Below, piece by piece: positions 6,420-8,025 of a DNA stretch of 8,025 bases. The position numbers and the translations under genes are program-made. The stretch's first letter is position 1, and the number at the start of each line of letters is the position of its first letter. The notes beneath the pieces are model-generated. The model had not been told where the DNA came from, did no database searches, and was given only the letters and a program-made list of their open reading frames with translations. This stretch comes from Sandaracinaceae bacterium (GTDB taxonomy: Bacteria > Myxococcota_A > Polyangia > Polyangiales > Houyiibacteriaceae). The stretch covers positions 1-8,025 of the forward strand of contig JAAZAH010000189.1 of NCBI GenBank assembly GCA_012514415.1, in the 5' to 3' direction.

Positions 6420-7385
6420 TCAGGAAAAGCCGAGCGCGCCGAGCGCGTCTCGGAGCTCTTGGGGCAGGGGGCTTTTGAAAACACATTCTTTTCCGCTCAC
6501 CGGATGGTGAAAAACGAGCGCCGAGGCGTGGAGGAAATGCCGATCGAGGCCGTCGAGCGCTTTGCCCCCGTAGAGAAGATCCCCCACCAGCGGATGTCCG
6601 AGCGATGAGAGGTGAACCCGCACCTGATGTCGGCGCGCGCTCCTCGCGCGGATCTCGATGTAGGAATGGCCTCCGCGGATCTCGCTCGAAAGAATCTCGG
6701 TGAGGGCAGGTCGCGCGCGTTCGGAGAGCGCGGGATCGTACACCGAGATCGCGACCATCTTGCGTCGATCTCCCGGATGATGCGCAATGGGCAAATCGAT
6801 CGACCACGGGGCTCGAACCTCGCCCATCGCGAGCGCTCGATAGCGTTTATCGATGGCCTCACGCTCGAAAAGCCGCGCCATCCCCTCGGCGGCTCGCTCC
6901 GATCGCGCAACGATCATCAGCCCCGAGGTCTCGGTATCGAGACGGTTCATCAATCCGGCCTCGCGTCGCATCGCGCCATAGGCCACGCATTCTGGAGCGA
7001 TCGCCATGATCGCATTGGCGACTGTTCCGCGCTCATCGCGCTTGAGCGGATGGCTGTGCATCCCGGCGGGCTTATCGACGATCAGAAGATCCTCGTCTTC
7101 GTAGAGAATGCCGACGGAATGCGCCTCATCGGGGATCGGGTCAAAATCCGGAAGCGACGGCGGCCCCTCGAGCGTGACGCGCTCACCGGCCTGAAGAAGG
7201 ACTCCTTTTCGCCGCTTCTGCCCATCGATTCGGACCCGACCGTCCTCGATCATGCGCTTGGCCGAGGCGCGCCCAAGCCCTTTGATCCGCCGAACAAGAA
7301 AGACATCGAGGCGCTGCCCCGCCTCGCCCTCCTCGACGATAAACTCGACGGCCGAAGCGTCCTCTCCCTCGATGGGATCAGCCAC
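6420..7385 (-). CDS. RluA-family 23S rRNA/tRNA pseudouridine synthase
   Basis: The enzyme converts specific uridines in rRNA or tRNA to pseudouridine in the cytoplasm. The 321 residues show an S4 RNA-binding domain at about 17-75 (GQRLDVFLVRRIKGLGRASAKRMIEDGRVRI...GERV), then the RluA catalytic domain. Key sites are the ILYEDEDLLIVDKPAGMHSHP strand-loop near 93-113, the catalytic loop NRLDTETSGL with Asp150 as nucleophile, and the C-terminal ARSARRHQVRVHLSSLGHPLVGDLLYGG block at about 247-274. The catalytic loop begins NRLD where RluA/C/D proteins usually have HRLD. The S4 domain points to the RluC/RluD/YlyB side of the family, but the target uridine cannot be assigned. The start is GTG at 7385, overlapping the upstream PCP_red gene by 8 nt, so the two are probably translated together. 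Confidence 0.93.
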   Translation of the reverse strand: MADPIEGEDASAVEFIVEEGEAGQRLDVFLVRRIKGLGRASAKRMIEDGRVRIDGQKRRKGVLLQAGERVTLEGPPSLPDFDPIPDEAHSVGILYEDEDLLIVDKPAGMHSHPLKRDERGTVANAIMAIAPECVAYGAMRREAGLMNRLDTETSGLMIVARSERAAEGMARLFEREAIDKRYRALAMGEVRAPWSIDLPIAHHPGDRRKMVAISVYDPALSERARPALTEILSSEIRGGHSYIEIRARSARRHQVRVHLSSLGHPLVGDLLYGGKALDGLDRHFLHASALVFHHPVSGKECVFKSPLPQELRDALGALGFS

Positions 7386-7554
7386 GATGCTCGCTGGATT
7401 TAAGCTCGTCGATCAGCGCCTCCTCGATGACGCTGAGTCCACGAGTGCGCGCTTCGCTTTCAATGCGCTTTTTGACAAAGGGTCGAATGAGGAACGGGAT
7501 CTTGGCGAGTCGTGCCTTCGCGGCCGGGCTCCAGCTGGGTTGATTTCCACTCAT
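7378..7554 (-). CDS. Stand-alone PCP_red-domain protein (58 residues)
   Basis: The whole protein is one small domain: W-S-P-A-A-K-A-R-L near residue 8, then KIPFLIRPFVKKRIESEAR and TRGLSVIEEALIDE. This matches the PCP_red domain (Pfam, proto-chlorophyllide reductase 57 kD subunit), known as the C-terminal domain of the B subunit of dark-operative protochlorophyllide reductase and also as a free-standing small protein in many non-photosynthetic bacteria. As a single domain it cannot catalyse that reaction; its role is unknown. No chlorophyll gene is nearby. The ATG at 7554 was chosen because the domain starts just after it and an extended -10 lies directly upstream; the reading frame continues further but would run into the divergent J-domain gene. 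It is the first gene of the apparent operon with the pseudouridine synthase, overlapping it by 8 nt. Confidence 0.85.
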   Translation of the reverse strand: MSGNQPSWSPAAKARLAKIPFLIRPFVKKRIESEARTRGLSVIEEALIDELKSSEHRG

Positions 7555-7566
7555 TGCTCTCGAGCA
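7555..7566. repeat. Operator-like inverted repeat at the PCP_red start
   Basis: TGCTC and GAGCA are inverted arms with two bases between them. The repeat sits directly against the ATG and overlaps the -10 element of the leftward promoter, so a protein bound there could block transcription. At this length it could also be chance. Confidence 0.25.
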
Positions 7567-7571
7567 TAGCA
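7563..7571 (-). promoter_or_regulatory. Extended -10 promoter element for the PCP_red operon
   Basis: On the minus strand TGCTATGCT fits TGnTATnnT, an extended -10. It ends 8 nt before the ATG at 7554, so transcription would begin at or next to the start codon. No good -35 hexamer is seen. The only purine-rich run (GAGAG) is 2 nt from the ATG, too close to be a normal ribosome-binding site. Confidence 0.5.
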
Positions 7572-7621
7572 AAAACTCTCGCTGCGAAAATGCGGACGCT
7601 TGCACCTTCCAAAGCTTCCGC

Positions 7622-7649
7622 TTGCCGTGGGATTCCAGCGTTTTACAAT
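7622..7649 (+). promoter_or_regulatory. Sigma70-type promoter of the J-domain gene
   Basis: TTGCCG (7622-7627) and TACAAT (7644-7649) are separated by 16 bp; each matches four or five of six consensus bases. The -10 ends 10 nt before the GTG at 7660, so the start site would lie about 4 nt from the codon. There is no ribosome-binding site. No CIRCE repeat and no sigma32-like hexamers are visible, so there is no sign of classical heat-shock control. Confidence 0.55.
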
Positions 7650-7659
7650 CCTCACTCCT

Positions 7660-8025
7660 GTGCCCGTCGATCTCTACAGCCTTCTCGGGGTCTCGCGCGA
7701 CGCCGACGCAAATGAACTGAAGCTCGCCTACCGACGCCTCGTGATCCAATACCATCCGGATCGAAACCCCGGTGATCCCGAGGCCGAGGCGCGTTTTCGC
7801 GAAGCCACCGAAGCCTACGCCATCCTTTCGGACGAGGAAAAGCGAAGGCGCTACGATCGATATGGCCATGCCGGCTTCGCTCAACCCGGCGATGCGGATT
7901 TTAATCCAGCCGATCTTTCCTCGATGGGCGAAGCGCTCGAAGGGCTTTTCGGCGATCTTTTTTCACGGCGCTTTCGGCGAAAACGAACCGCGAAGGATAT
8001 CGAGCATCAGCTCTCGGTGAGCTTC
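7660..8025 (+). CDS. DnaJ-type J-domain co-chaperone, N-terminal part (runs off the right edge)
   Basis: J-domain proteins stimulate the ATPase of DnaK-type Hsp70 and deliver clients to it in the cytoplasm. The first 70 residues are a complete J-domain: DLYSLLGVSRDADANELKLAYRRL, the essential His32-Pro33-Asp34, and FREATEAYAILSDEEKRRRYDRYG. A short linker rich in Phe and Asp but poor in Gly follows (about 71-108), then DIEHQLSVSF, which looks like the start of the DnaJ/CbpA client-binding beta domain. The frame is still open at base 8025, so I cannot tell whether a zinc-finger domain follows (DnaJ) or not (CbpA-like). The start is GTG 7660, directly before PVDLY; GTG 7627 in frame would add 11 residues but lies upstream of the -10 element. 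No ribosome-binding site is seen. It is divergent from the PCP_red gene. Confidence 0.93.
   Translation, partial: MPVDLYSLLGVSRDADANELKLAYRRLVIQYHPDRNPGDPEAEARFREATEAYAILSDEEKRRRYDRYGHAGFAQPGDADFNPADLSSMGEALEGLFGDLFSRRFRRKRTAKDIEHQLSVSF

Noticed and set aside
6612..7403. A 263-codon + strand frame opposite the pseudouridine synthase
   Set aside because: It mirrors the RluA-family gene, whose catalytic and S4 motifs are intact; no independent domain or start signal is seen.
7555..7660. CIRCE or sigma32 heat-shock control of the J-domain gene
   Set aside because: No TTAGCACTC/GAGTGCTAA arms and no CTTGAA or CCCCAT-type hexamers are present; only a sigma70-type promoter fits.
7555..7884. An N-terminal extension of the PCP_red reading frame to 168 residues
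   Set aside because: It would run antisense through the J-domain gene and past the shared promoter region. The PCP_red domain begins right after the ATG at 7554, and an extended -10 lies just before it.

Overview
The window comes from a GC-rich Gram-negative bacterium. An envelope with an outer membrane is indicated by a predicted lipoprotein, a predicted outer-membrane beta-barrel ending in phenylalanine, and Sec signal peptides. A secreted CFI-box-CTERM protein next to a DUF4266/DUF3570 pair suggests the Myxococcota/Bradymonadota (old deltaproteobacterial) area, but this placement is an inference with low confidence. I see no insertion sequence, phage gene, tRNA, rRNA or CRISPR array. It reads as chromosomal backbone with one poorly characterised envelope locus.

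Left part (2-1609, + strand): the last roughly 535 residues of UvrB, the nucleotide excision repair helicase, whose start lies outside the window. A 176-bp gap with promoter-like elements follows.

Centre (1786-4963, + strand): three tightly packed genes whose products are all exported. The first encodes a 613-residue secreted protein with an FN3-like region and a C-terminal CFI-box. The second encodes a 73-residue DUF4266-type lipoprotein ending in GGGCGCN. The third encodes a 375-residue DUF3570-type beta-barrel. Adjacent genes overlap by 4 and 10 nt. The ribosome-binding site of the third gene is built into the glycine codons at the end of the second. This is the most likely undescribed system in the window. 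A 17-nt perfect hairpin and a 104-residue orphan gene (5002-5316) follow.

Right part (5313-7554, - strand): an apparent operon read leftward. It encodes a 58-residue stand-alone PCP_red-domain protein, an RluA-family pseudouridine synthase overlapping it by 8 nt, and, after a gap, a pirin-family cupin. The pirin gene and the orphan gene converge and share a TTAA tetramer that serves as TAA stop on both strands.

Right edge (7660-8025, + strand): the N-terminal 122 residues of a J-domain (DnaJ-type) co-chaperone, divergent from the PCP_red gene across a 105-bp region. In that region, and before the CFI-box gene, the best -10 element lies only 8-12 nt from the start codon and no usable ribosome-binding site is present, which suggests leaderless or near-leaderless transcripts.
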